Shown here: positions 51,730-59,748 of the stretch, piece after piece | Position numbering within the stretch: position 1 is the first letter of the stretch | How the letters are laid out: every line of letters starts with the position of its first letter | Source: Streptomyces luomodiensis | GTDB taxonomy: Bacteria; Actinomycetota; Actinomycetes; Streptomycetales; Streptomycetaceae | NCBI RefSeq assembly: GCF_031679605.1 | Contig: NZ_CP117522.1 | Span: forward strand, 1,426,001-1,490,000 | Length of the DNA: 64,000 nt | Reading direction: 5' to 3' | The notes under the pieces: generated by a model | Told to the model about the DNA's origin: nothing | Databases searched by the model: none | Seen by the model: the letters and a program-made list of their open reading frames with translations, nothing else | Made by a program: the position numbers and the translations under genes

Positions 51730-53189
51730 CGGCGGGTACGCAAGGGTGGGGCGGCGGTCCGGCCGGAGCCGGGGTCGAGGGCGGGGCCGAGAGCGGCCCG
51801 GCGGGCGAGTTCGGTGGTGGAGCGCCCGTCGAGGTAGGGCAGGACGAGGGTCTGGCCGCCCCAGGCGCGCAGCACGGCCGCCTCGGGCAGGGCGTCCGCG
51901 CTGTAGTCGCCGCCCTTGACCCACACGTCCGGGCGCAGCCGCCGCAGCAGCCGCTCGGGGGTGTCCTCGTCGAAGACGGCGACGGCGTCCACACAGCCGA
52001 GTCCGGACAGGACGCGGACGCGGTCGGCCACCGGGGTGATGGGCCTGCCGGGCCCCTTGAGGCGGCCCACCGAGGCGTCGGAATTGACGCAGACGATGAG
52101 GCAGTCGCCGGTGCGGCGGGCGTTCTGGAGCAGCCCGACATGACCGGCGTGCAGCAGGTCGAAGCAGCCGCCGGTGGCGACGACCGTACCGCCCCGGGCG
52201 CGGACGGCCTCGGCCAGGGCGTAAGCGTCGGCGGGGCGGCGGGGCTCGGCGGGGCGGGTCCCCGGGCCGCCGGGGAGCTCCCACAGGGCGGGGTTCCCCG
52301 CGCCGCCCGCCGTGACGAACGCGGCCGCTTCGGCCACGGCGAGCTGCACCGCCTCCTCGGGGAGCCCGCCGTCGGCCAGCGCCCCGGCCGCGGTGGCGGC
52401 GAAGCAGTCCCCGGCGCCGCAGGGGTCGCCCTGGGCCCGGTGGGGCGCGGGCACGTACATGGGGCTGTCGCTGTGCGGGAGGGTGAGGATGGCGCCGCGC
52501 TCGCCGAGGGTCACAGCGACGGCGGCGGCCCGCCAGCGCTCGGCCAGACGGGCGCCCCGGCCGCCGTGCGCGTGCAGCGTGTCGGCCCCGCCGGACAGGG
52601 CGGGGCGGGCGGCGCCGAGCAGGGCGCGGGCCTCGGCGGCGCTGGGCGTGGCGAGCCGTGCGCCGGGCACGGGCTGCTCACCGCGCGGATGCGGGTCCCA
52701 GACCAGGGGGGCCCGGCGCGCGGCCGCGCCGAGTTGCTGCCGCAGCACGGTGGCCGTGCCGCGGCCGTAGTCGGCGACCAGGACGGCGCGGGCGTCCCGG
52801 AGCGCGGCGAGGGCGGCCGGGCCGGGGTTCCCGGGGGTGCCGCCGCCGCGGTCGACCCGGACGAGCGGACGGCCCCCGGCGCGGATGCGGGTCTTGACCG
52901 GCACGGTGCCCTCCAGCGGCAGCTCCACCAGCTCCAGACACGGTGCCAGCGCGTTCCGTACGGTCTGGCTCGCGGTGTCATCGCCCAGCGCCGTGACCAG
53001 GACGACCTCGCGGCCCTGGCGCGCGGCGAGCATGGCGACGAGTCCCGCTCCCCCGGGGCGGCTTCGGTCCACGGCCACATCGACGACGGGTGCCGGGGCG
53101 TCCGGCGCCAGGCGGGTGGCCTCGCCGTCGATGTCCTGGTCCAGCAGGACGTCTCCGACGACGACGAGCGGTCGCGGGGCGGTGGTCAT
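51726..53189 (-). CDS. hldE: Bifunctional heptose-7-phosphate kinase / heptose-1-phosphate adenylyltransferase
   Basis: 487 residues from ATG 53189 (GGAGG 5 bases upstream). N-terminal PfkB kinase (about 1-305) with the catalytic GAGD at 258-261 in QGDPCGAGDCFAATAAG. C-terminal cytidylyltransferase-type domain (about 335-470) with GCFDLLHAGHVGLL, HxGH at 347-350, and WVKGGDYSADALPE. It phosphorylates D-glycero-D-manno-heptose 7-phosphate at C1 and later adenylates it. Both active sites look intact. Confidence 0.92.
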   Translation of the reverse strand: MTTAPRPLVVVGDVLLDQDIDGEATRLAPDAPAPVVDVAVDRSRPGGAGLVAMLAARQGREVVLVTALGDDTASQTVRNALAPCLELVELPLEGTVPVKTRIRAGGRPLVRVDRGGGTPGNPGPAALAALRDARAVLVADYGRGTATVLRQQLGAAARRAPLVWDPHPRGEQPVPGARLATPSAAEARALLGAARPALSGGADTLHAHGGRGARLAERWRAAAVAVTLGERGAILTLPHSDSPMYVPAPHRAQGDPCGAGDCFAATAAGALADGGLPEEAVQLAVAEAAAFVTAGGAGNPALWELPGGPGTRPAEPRRPADAYALAEAVRARGGTVVATGGCFDLLHAGHVGLLQNARRTGDCLIVCVNSDASVGRLKGPGRPITPVADRVRVLSGLGCVDAVAVFDEDTPERLLRRLRPDVWVKGGDYSADALPEAAVLRAWGGQTLVLPYLDGRSTTELARRAALGPALDPGSGRTAAPPLRTRR

Positions 53190-53251
53190 GCTCACCTCCG
53201 ATCAGAGGGGACGGATGCCCAGGAACGGATGCCCGGGGGGGAGGACGGATC

Positions 53252-54511
53252 TCAGGGCGGCGGATACGGCGCCACCACCCCGCCCCCGGACGCGGCCCCG
53301 TCCCCGTCCACCGATGCGGCCCCGTCCGGCAGCTCATCGCCGGGCACTCCGACCTCGTGGTCGAAGGACTCGCACAGCAGGTGCAGGGCGACCAGGTGCG
53401 ACTCCTGGACGGTGGCGGTGGAGCCGGAGCCGATGCACAGGGCCTCGTCGGCGCGGAAGGCCAGCGGATTGGGGCGTGGGCCGGTCATGGCCCACACCCG
53501 CAGCCCTGCGGCCCGGCCGGTGTCGGCTGCGGCCAGCAGGTTGGGGCTGCGTCCGGAGGTGGACAGCAGCATCAGCACATCGCCCGGCCTGCCGTGCGCG
53601 GCCACCTGGCGGGCGTACAGCTCCTCGAAGCCGTAGTCGTTGCCGATGGCGGTGAGGGAGGAGGTGTCGGCGTGCAGGGCGATGGCCGAGTAGGCGGGAC
53701 GCTCGCGCTGGTAGCGCCCGACGAGTTCGGCGGTGAGGTGCTGGGCCTGGGCGGCGCTGCCACCGTTGCCTCCGGCCAGCAGCCGGCCGCCGACGGGGAG
53801 GATGGCGGCGAGGTGACGGCCCCACTGGGCCACCTGCTCCAGGCCGCCTTCGCGCAGGGACACCAGGGCCTCTTGGAGCGACTGGCAGTGGGCGTGGGCC
53901 GCACGCAGCACGTCAGCCCTGGCCGCCCCCGTCCGGCCCTGGCCGGAGCCCAGCGCCTGAGGGCCGGAGTCAGACGGTCGGGAGTCAGAGCCAGACGCCC
54001 GAGAGCCGGACTCAGGCAATCGGGAGCCGGAGCCGGACGCCCGAGAATCGGAGCCAGGCGGCCGGGAGCCGGAGCCGAGCGACTGAGGGCCAGCGCCAGA
54101 CGGCCAGGAACCAGAGCCAGACAGCCGAGGACCGGACCCAGACGCCCGAGAGCCGGACTCAGGCAGCCGGGAGCCGGAGCCAGACGGCCGAAAATCAGAG
54201 CCGGACCCAGACAGCCGGGGGCCAGAGCCAGACGGCCGAAAATCAGAGCCGGACCCAGACAGCCGGGGGCCAGGGCCGAGCGGCCGAGGACCGGACCCAG
54301 ACGCCCGAGAGCCGGAGTCAGACGGCCGGGGACCGGAGCCAGACGGCTGGGGGCCGGAGCCGGACGGCCCAGAGCCGGACCCAGGCAGCCGGGGGCCAGG
54401 GCCGAGCGGCCGGGGGCCGGACCCAGACGGCTGGGGGCCGGAGCCGGACGGCCGGGGGCCGACGGCGGCTTCTTCTTCCTGGGGCTCAGGCCGCCCGTCG
54501 CGGGTGCTCAT
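53252..54511 (-). CDS. GmhA-like phosphoheptose isomerase with repeat N-terminus
   Basis: 419 residues from ATG 54511, overlapping the GT4 gene by 4 bases. The SIS core (about 195-385) has GGNGGSAAQAQHLTAELVGRY, LSTSGRSPNLLAAA and ATVQESHLVALHLLCESFD, matching sedoheptulose-7-phosphate isomerase (GmhA). Residues about 17-185 are Ser/Gly/Pro/Arg repeats (GSGPRPSGS, GSGSRLPESGSRAS) absent from normal GmhA (about 190 residues). Whether the repeat is translated or the true start is nearer residue 190 is open. Confidence 0.8.
   Translation of the reverse strand: MSTRDGRPEPQEEEAAVGPRPSGSGPQPSGSGPRPLGPGPRLPGSGSGPSGSGPQPSGSGPRPSDSGSRASGSGPRPLGPGPRLSGSGSDFRPSGSGPRLSGSGSDFRPSGSGSRLPESGSRASGSGPRLSGSGSWPSGAGPQSLGSGSRPPGSDSRASGSGSRLPESGSRASGSDSRPSDSGPQALGSGQGRTGAARADVLRAAHAHCQSLQEALVSLREGGLEQVAQWGRHLAAILPVGGRLLAGGNGGSAAQAQHLTAELVGRYQRERPAYSAIALHADTSSLTAIGNDYGFEELYARQVAAHGRPGDVLMLLSTSGRSPNLLAAADTGRAAGLRVWAMTGPRPNPLAFRADEALCIGSGSTATVQESHLVALHLLCESFDHEVGVPGDELPDGAASVDGDGAASGGGVVAPYPPP
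53930..54470. repeat. Ser/Gly/Pro minisatellite in gmhA-like gene
   Basis: About 540 bases of imperfect in-frame units (core CCGGAGCCAGACGGCCGG). A clean 48-bp duplication lies at 54181-54228 and 54229-54276, coding DFRPSGSGPRLSGSGS twice. Confidence 0.85.
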
Positions 54512-55827
54512 GCCGCCTCCGTCGTGACGGGTGCCGGGCGCAGGGCCAGGACGGCCAGGTAGGCGGCCTCGGTGGCGGCGGCCACTCGGTCCCAGCTGTA
54601 GCGGGTCAGCACCCGGCGGCGGCCCGCCACGCCGCATGCCGCGCGCGTCGCGGGGCGGGCGAGCAGGGTGGCGGCGGCGTCGGCGAGGGCGACCGGGTCG
54701 CGGGGCGGGACGAGTCGGCCGGTGCCGGGGTCGGCGACGGTGTCGCGCTGGCCGCCGACGGCGGAGGCGACGACGGGCGTTCCGCAGCTCATGGCCTCCA
54801 GGGGGACGATCCCGAAGGGCTCGTAGTCGGCGGGGCACAGCACCAGGTCGGCGGCGCGCAGCAGGTCGGGGATCCGTTCCGGGGGCAGTCCGCCGATGAG
54901 GCGGACCCGGTCGGCCACGCCCATGCGATCGGCGAGCCGGCGTAGCCGCCGCGCCTCGGGGTCGCCGTTCAGCTGGGCGGAGGGCGGCCCTCCGGCGATG
55001 ACGAGTTCGGCGTCCGGCAGCAGGGTGAGCGCGGCGATGGAGACGGCGGCCCCCTTGCGCGGTACGAGCCGCCCGATCTGCGCCAGCAGGGCCCGGCGGG
55101 CCGGGCGGGGCGCCGTCGGGCCGGTGGGGGTGAACAGGCGCGGGTCGACACCGCAGGGCACCACGGTGATCCGGGCGGGGTCCAGGCCCATGGCGGCCAG
55201 TTCGCCGACCTCGTCACGGCAGGTGGCGACGATCCGGTCGCAGCCCTCGCCGACGGCCGTCTCCCAGGCGATGCGGTCCGGCGGGCTGGTGTCGGCGTCC
55301 GGCTGGTGGCGTCGCTTGACGGTGCCGAGCGCGTGGTAGGTGTGCGCGAGCGGCAGGCCGAGGGCGCGGGCGGCCTGGAGCGAGGCGACGCCGGACATCC
55401 AGAAGTGGGAGTGCACCAGGTCGGGTGGCGCGTCGGCCCATTCACGTGCCAGATACGCGCCGAACCGTGGCATGTACGGCAGGAGGTCGTCCTTGGGCAG
55501 CTGCCGGGCGGGCCCCGCGGGCACGTGCCGCACCTCGACGCCCGTGCGCAGGGGGACGCTCGGCGGCAGGTCGGGGGCGTCGCGGCGGGTGTAGACCCGG
55601 ACGCGGTGGCCGCGGTCGGCGAGGGCCCCCGCGAGCCGGGCGACATGCACGTTCTGGCCGCCGGCGTCCACTCCGCCGAGCACGGCGAGCGGGCTGGCGT
55701 GCTCGGAGACGAGCGCGATGTCCAGTGGCTCGGTCAGCTCGGTCGAATCGGTCAGCTCAGTCGGCTCGGTCAGCTCAGTCGGCTCAGTCGATTCGGTCGG
55801 CTCGGTCGGTCCATGGCGCGGAGTCAT
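54508..55827 (-). CDS. Glycosyltransferase family 4
   Basis: 439 residues from ATG 55827. GT-B: LDIALVSEHASPLAVLGGVDAGGQNVHVARLAGALADRGHRV, GRLVPRKGAAVSIAALTLLP, and PADYEPFGIVPLEAMSCGTPVVASAVGGQRDTV, the GPGTF donor site with E..G..E pattern. Residues 4-33 are TEPTELTES-type repeats from a GTCGGCTCGGTCAGCTC array (55735-55815). Adds a hexose or related sugar to the polymer. Confidence 0.9.
   Translation of the reverse strand: MTPRHGPTEPTESTEPTELTEPTELTDSTELTEPLDIALVSEHASPLAVLGGVDAGGQNVHVARLAGALADRGHRVRVYTRRDAPDLPPSVPLRTGVEVRHVPAGPARQLPKDDLLPYMPRFGAYLAREWADAPPDLVHSHFWMSGVASLQAARALGLPLAHTYHALGTVKRRHQPDADTSPPDRIAWETAVGEGCDRIVATCRDEVGELAAMGLDPARITVVPCGVDPRLFTPTGPTAPRPARRALLAQIGRLVPRKGAAVSIAALTLLPDAELVIAGGPPSAQLNGDPEARRLRRLADRMGVADRVRLIGGLPPERIPDLLRAADLVLCPADYEPFGIVPLEAMSCGTPVVASAVGGQRDTVADPGTGRLVPPRDPVALADAAATLLARPATRAACGVAGRRRVLTRYSWDRVAAATEAAYLAVLALRPAPVTTEAA
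55735..55815. repeat. Short tandem repeat coding Thr/Glu/Pro/Leu
   Basis: Units of 9-15 bases (CTCGGTCAGCTCAGTCGG) at the 5' end of the GT4 gene code TEPTEL/TESTEP peptides ahead of the folded domain. Confidence 0.85.
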
Positions 55828-56789
55828 CGGGTCACCTCCTCCATCAGCCGCTCCCAGTCGTCGAGGAAGCGTTTGAGTCCGTAGGCGTCGAGGGCCGCCC
55901 GGCGGGCCCGCGCCCCGTCCTCGGCGGCGGCGTCGGGGTCGGCGAGGTAGCCGCGTGCCGCGCGGGCGAGGACGTCGGGGCGGGTGGAGAGCACCCCGGC
56001 CCCGGCCGGGACCGCCTCGACGGCTTCGGTGGTGGCCAGGGCGACGACGGGCATGCCCAGGTGCATGGCCTCCAGGAGGGAGAGTCCGAGCGAGGTCCAG
56101 CGCACGGGGTGCAGATACAGCCGGCGCCGGGCCATCGCGGTGTGCAGTTCGGCCTGGGGCAGGTCGTGGGCGCGGCAGCGGTCGGCGGGCAGGCCGAGGT
56201 GGCGGGCGAGTCCTTCGGTGCGCATGCCGTAGACGTCGAGCGGGGCGGCCTCGCTGAGGGCGGGCAGCAGGTCGGTGCCGGTGTGTCGGCCGCGCCGGAC
56301 CGGTTCGTTGACGACGACGGCGGCGCGGGCCAGCTCCCCGGTGTAGCGGTGCCCGGGGTCGACGATGCCGTGCTCGACGACGGCGGTGGGGGCGCGGCCG
56401 CTGTCCCAGAAGAGCCGGTTGAAGTGGGTGACGTGGACCAGGGTGAGGTCGTCGCGGTCGGCGCAGGGGTGGCGGGTGCCGGGGACGTCGTGGTCCGGGG
56501 CGTTGTGCTCCAGGTAGACGGCGGGCACCTCGCGGCCGGGGCGCCGGCCGCCGAGCCAGCGCGCGGCCAGCTCCGCCTCGTGGGGGCGCTGGAGGACGAT
56601 CAGGTCCACGGGGGTCTTCCGCAGCTCGCGCGGGGTGATCTCGGTGACCGTGTCGGGCCAGGGGTAGGTGCGGGCCCGGCCGCGGCCGTCCGGGCCGCGG
56701 CCGGGGAGGACGGGGACCAGGTAGTGGTGCGGGCCCTGGACGAAGGCCGTGGTCCAGGAGCCGTGCACATGCCACAGGAGGATGTTCAT
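55824..56789 (-). CDS. Glycosyltransferase, GT4-like
   Basis: 321 residues from ATG 56789, overlapping both neighbours by 4 bases. MNILLWHVHGSWTTAFVQGPHHYLVPVLPGRGPDGRGRARTYPWP, VYLEHNAPDHDVPGTRHP, and RRLYLHPVRWTSLGLSLLEAMHLGMPVVALATTEAVEAV, a GPGTF-type donor site. Acceptor unknown; part of the glycan operon. Confidence 0.85.
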   Translation of the reverse strand: MNILLWHVHGSWTTAFVQGPHHYLVPVLPGRGPDGRGRARTYPWPDTVTEITPRELRKTPVDLIVLQRPHEAELAARWLGGRRPGREVPAVYLEHNAPDHDVPGTRHPCADRDDLTLVHVTHFNRLFWDSGRAPTAVVEHGIVDPGHRYTGELARAAVVVNEPVRRGRHTGTDLLPALSEAAPLDVYGMRTEGLARHLGLPADRCRAHDLPQAELHTAMARRRLYLHPVRWTSLGLSLLEAMHLGMPVVALATTEAVEAVPAGAGVLSTRPDVLARAARGYLADPDAAAEDGARARRAALDAYGLKRFLDDWERLMEEVTR

Positions 56790-57838
56790 CTGGCCTCCGG
56801 AGGGTCGTCGGCCCGGCCGGGCGCCAGCAGCGCGGCCACGGCGGTGAGCACCTCGGTGTCGGGGACGGAGTCCAGGCAGGGGTGGCCCGGTACCGGGCAG
56901 ACCCGGGCGCGGCTGCCCGCGCACACCGCGTCCTGGCGGCCCAGCAGCCGGTGCGGCACGCGGTAGGGGGCCCAGCGTTCGGCGGGGACGACGGGGGCGA
57001 AGAGGCAGACCACCGGGGTGCCGACGGCGGCGGCCAGGTGGGAGGGCCCGGTGTTGCCGGTGACCACCACGGCGGCGCCCGCGAGGACCCCGGCGAGTTC
57101 GGGGAAGGAGGTGCGGCCGCCGAGGTCGAGGGCGATGCCGTCGGCGATGCCGGCCGTCAGTTCCTTCTCGGCAGGGCCGCCGGTGACCACCACGCGGTGG
57201 CCCGCCTCCTCCAGCGCGGCCACCGCCTGGGCGGCCCGGCCGGGGCTCCAGGCGCGGGCGGGCACGGCGGCGCCGGGGTGGACCACGACATAGGGGTCGG
57301 TGCCGGTGAGCGGGGCCGTGTCGGGGAGCGCGGTGAGGGCCAGCGCGCCGTCGTCGCCGGGCGGGAGGGCGAACCCGGACGCCTCGGCCAGGTCGAGCGC
57401 GGCCCGCGCCTCGTGGCGGTGCGGCGCGCGCCGGTGGCGCAGGTCCAGCAGGGTGCCGGGGTAGTGCTCGCTGTCGGCGGCGGTGAAGGGGATGCCGGCG
57501 AGCTTGAGCAGCAGGGCGGCGGGCAGCGGGCTCTGGTGGTACGAGGAGAGGATCAGGGCGCGGTCGAAGCGGCGTACGGCCAGGCAGTCCACGAGGGCGT
57601 CGATGAGCTCACGGCGCACCGGCGGGGCCTCGAAGCCCACCCAGGGCGCGTCGTGGACCAGCACCTCGTCGACGCCGGGCAGCATCCGGGCGGCGGGTTC
57701 GCCCAGCGGCCCGCACAGCATCGCGGTGTACGCCGACCCGGCGGCGACCGCGCGTACGGCGGGGCCGGCCAGCAGCACGTCTCCCGCGCTGTCGAGCCGT
57801 ACGACGAGGGTGCGCGGCCCCGTGCGGCGCGGCCTCAA
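56786..57838 (-). CDS. Glycosyltransferase family 9 (second heptosyltransferase-like)
   Basis: 350 residues. LVVRLDSAGDVLLAGPAVRAVA, VVVHPGAAVPARAWSPGRAAQAVAALE and VVVTGNTGPSHLAAAVGTPVVCLFAPVVPAERWAPY. A late cysteine pattern (DAVCAGSRARVCPVPGHPCL) resembles that of bacterial heptosyltransferases. With the GT9 at 50.7 kb it suggests two ADP-heptose additions. Confidence 0.88.
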   Translation of the reverse strand: MRPRRTGPRTLVVRLDSAGDVLLAGPAVRAVAAGSAYTAMLCGPLGEPAARMLPGVDEVLVHDAPWVGFEAPPVRRELIDALVDCLAVRRFDRALILSSYHQSPLPAALLLKLAGIPFTAADSEHYPGTLLDLRHRRAPHRHEARAALDLAEASGFALPPGDDGALALTALPDTAPLTGTDPYVVVHPGAAVPARAWSPGRAAQAVAALEEAGHRVVVTGGPAEKELTAGIADGIALDLGGRTSFPELAGVLAGAAVVVTGNTGPSHLAAAVGTPVVCLFAPVVPAERWAPYRVPHRLLGRQDAVCAGSRARVCPVPGHPCLDSVPDTEVLTAVAALLAPGRADDPPEAR

Positions 57839-58641
57839 GGGTCGCCCTCCGGCCGGGCCGTGAGCCGCCGTACCGCCGTCAGCAGGTCCGGTGCGGTGCG
57901 TGCGGCGGCGGCGGTCTCCTCAGGGCGGGTCACGTCGTTGGGGACGAGCACCCCGTCGGCGCCCTCCGGCCGGGCCGTGAGCCGTCGTACCGCCGTCAGC
58001 AGGTCCGGTGCGGTGCGTGCGGCGGCGGCGGTCTCCTCGGGGCGGGTCATGTCGTTGGGGACGAGCACCCCGTGGGCGCCCGCCGCCCGCGCCGCCGCCA
58101 GGTCCGCGCCGATGTCGCCGAGGACGGCGGCCCGGCGCGGATCGGTGCCGAGCGCCGCGCAGGCGGCGCGGATCAGCCCGGGGGCGGGTTTGCGGCACGC
58201 GCAGCCGTCGCCGGGGCCGTGGGGGCATACGGCCCACAGGTCGAAGGGGCCGAGCAGTTCCTCGACCCGGCGCCGTACGGCCTCGACCGCGCCGAGGGTG
58301 AGCAGACCGCGGGCGACGCCCGACTGGTTGGTGACCACCGCGACCGGGATGCCCCGCTCCCGTACCGCGTCGACCGCGGCCCTGGCGTGCGGCATCGGCC
58401 GCACCCGGCCGGGGTCGCCGTTGTACGGGACGTCCCTGATCAGGGTGCCGTCCCGGTCGAAGAGCACCGCGCCGGGGAGCCCCCGGCGCACGGGCGCGCG
58501 GGCGGGGCCGCGCCGCGCCGGCGGGGCGAACAGCCAGGGCCCCGCACCGGGGACGGAAGGGGCTTTCAGGGCGTATCGGGCAAACACGGGCGTCGAGTAG
58601 CCCGAACACTCAATCACCAAACGCGACAGGGCGCTACACAT
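57835..58641 (-). CDS. GmhB-like HAD phosphatase with duplicated C-terminus
   Basis: 268 residues from ATG 58641; the start is uncertain (ATG 58671 also open, and the domain itself begins about 55 residues in). HAD motifs: VLFDRDGTLI, VVTNQSGVARG, CPHGPGDGCACRKPAPGLI with the zinc Cys/His set of GmhB, and AVLGDIGADLAAA. It would remove the 7-phosphate of heptose bisphosphate. The last 80 residues contain the same 39-residue block twice (VLVPNDVTRPEETAAAARTA... ). Confidence 0.85.
   Translation of the reverse strand: MCSALSRLVIECSGYSTPVFARYALKAPSVPGAGPWLFAPPARRGPARAPVRRGLPGAVLFDRDGTLIRDVPYNGDPGRVRPMPHARAAVDAVRERGIPVAVVTNQSGVARGLLTLGAVEAVRRRVEELLGPFDLWAVCPHGPGDGCACRKPAPGLIRAACAALGTDPRRAAVLGDIGADLAAARAAGAHGVLVPNDMTRPEETAAAARTAPDLLTAVRRLTARPEGADGVLVPNDVTRPEETAAAARTAPDLLTAVRRLTARPEGDP
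57844..58077. repeat. 117-bp tandem duplication in gmhB-like gene
   Basis: 57844-57960 and 57961-58077 are the same 117-base block with about five substitutions. Exactly 39 codons, so the reading frame is kept. Confidence 0.9.
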
Positions 58642-59680
58642 GCCACAGGTCCCTGGCCCGCACCGTCCCAAGCCGCCGTGACACGGCGGCCGAGCGGTGC
58701 CGCACCAGCCCGGCCAGCCAGTGGCCGGTGGCCACGGCCGGGATGACCGCGCTGGTCAGGGCCATTGTGGTGATCTCGTCCCGGGTGCGCGGGCCCGGCC
58801 GGATGCGGGCCAGGGCGAATTCGGCGGTGCCCGCCAGCCACAGCGCCGCCCCCACCGCGGCCGGCCGCCGCCGGCCCGCCACGGTGCCGACGAGGGCGGC
58901 GGCACCGGCCGCCGCGATGGCCACATGGCGCGGCAGCCGGCCGCGCGGCGCGCCCGCCCTCGCCCACCAGTCGCGTCCGTGGATCCTGGTCATCAGCACG
59001 TCGTCCGCGTTGCCGGCCTGGGTGCGCACCGACACCCAGCGGTCGGCCGGGCGCACCGGATGGACCGTGCGGCGCGATCCCACCTCCAGCCGCCAGCCGG
59101 CGGCCATGATGCGCAGCGCCAGGTCGGCGTCCTCCCGGAAGGCGCGCGGAAACCGCTCGTCGAAGCCGCCGACCGACTCCAGGGCGGCCCGCCGGTACGC
59201 CATGTCGGCGGTGATCCAGCGGGCGGCGGCGAGCCCCGCGGTGGTGCGCTCCCAGTCCGTGGGCCGGCGGCCGGGCGGCAGCGGAACGGTGATCCGCGCC
59301 TGGACCCCCGCGGTGCCGGGGCCCGCCGCCGCCAGATCGGCGGCGAGGTCGTCGGCCCAGGTGGGGCCGGGGACGACATCGTCGTCGAGGAAGACGGTCC
59401 AGGGCTCGGGGGCGGCCCGGCGGCCGATGTTGCGCGCGGCGGCGGGGCCGGCGGCGCAGCCGGGCACGATCTCCACCAGGGGGGCGAGTTCGGCGGGGAT
59501 GTCGGCGGGCAGCGGGGTGCAGTCCTCCAGCGGACGGTCGTCGACCAGGACGATCCGCCGGGGCGCGGGGCCCTTGGTGTCGGCGAGCGCCCTCAGGGCC
59601 ACGGAGAGACTGGGGCGGCCCAGCGTCGGGATGACCACGGCGTACTCGGGTGCGTCCGTCCGCTCTCCGGCTTCCGTCAT
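58634..59680 (-). CDS. Glycosyltransferase family 2 with membrane tail
   Basis: 348 residues from ATG 59680. GT-A: YAVVIPTLGRPSLSVALRAL, DDRPLEDCT, FLDDDVVPGPTWADDL (DDD) and FPRAFREDADLALRIMAAGWRL (ED). Residues about 255-320 contain two or three hydrophobic segments (HVAIAAAGAAALVGTVAG, AAVGAALWLAGTAEFALA, MALTSAVIPAVATGHWLAGL), so it is probably membrane-attached, acting on a lipid-linked glycan. Confidence 0.88.
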   Translation of the reverse strand: MTEAGERTDAPEYAVVIPTLGRPSLSVALRALADTKGPAPRRIVLVDDRPLEDCTPLPADIPAELAPLVEIVPGCAAGPAAARNIGRRAAPEPWTVFLDDDVVPGPTWADDLAADLAAAGPGTAGVQARITVPLPPGRRPTDWERTTAGLAAARWITADMAYRRAALESVGGFDERFPRAFREDADLALRIMAAGWRLEVGSRRTVHPVRPADRWVSVRTQAGNADDVLMTRIHGRDWWARAGAPRGRLPRHVAIAAAGAAALVGTVAGRRRPAAVGAALWLAGTAEFALARIRPGPRTRDEITTMALTSAVIPAVATGHWLAGLVRHRSAAVSRRLGTVRARDLWHV

Positions 59681-59748
59681 GTCCGGCTCCTCCCTCGTCG
59701 CGACGGGCCGTCGGCCGCCTCGTGACGGGCCGTCGGCGCTTCTCGTCG

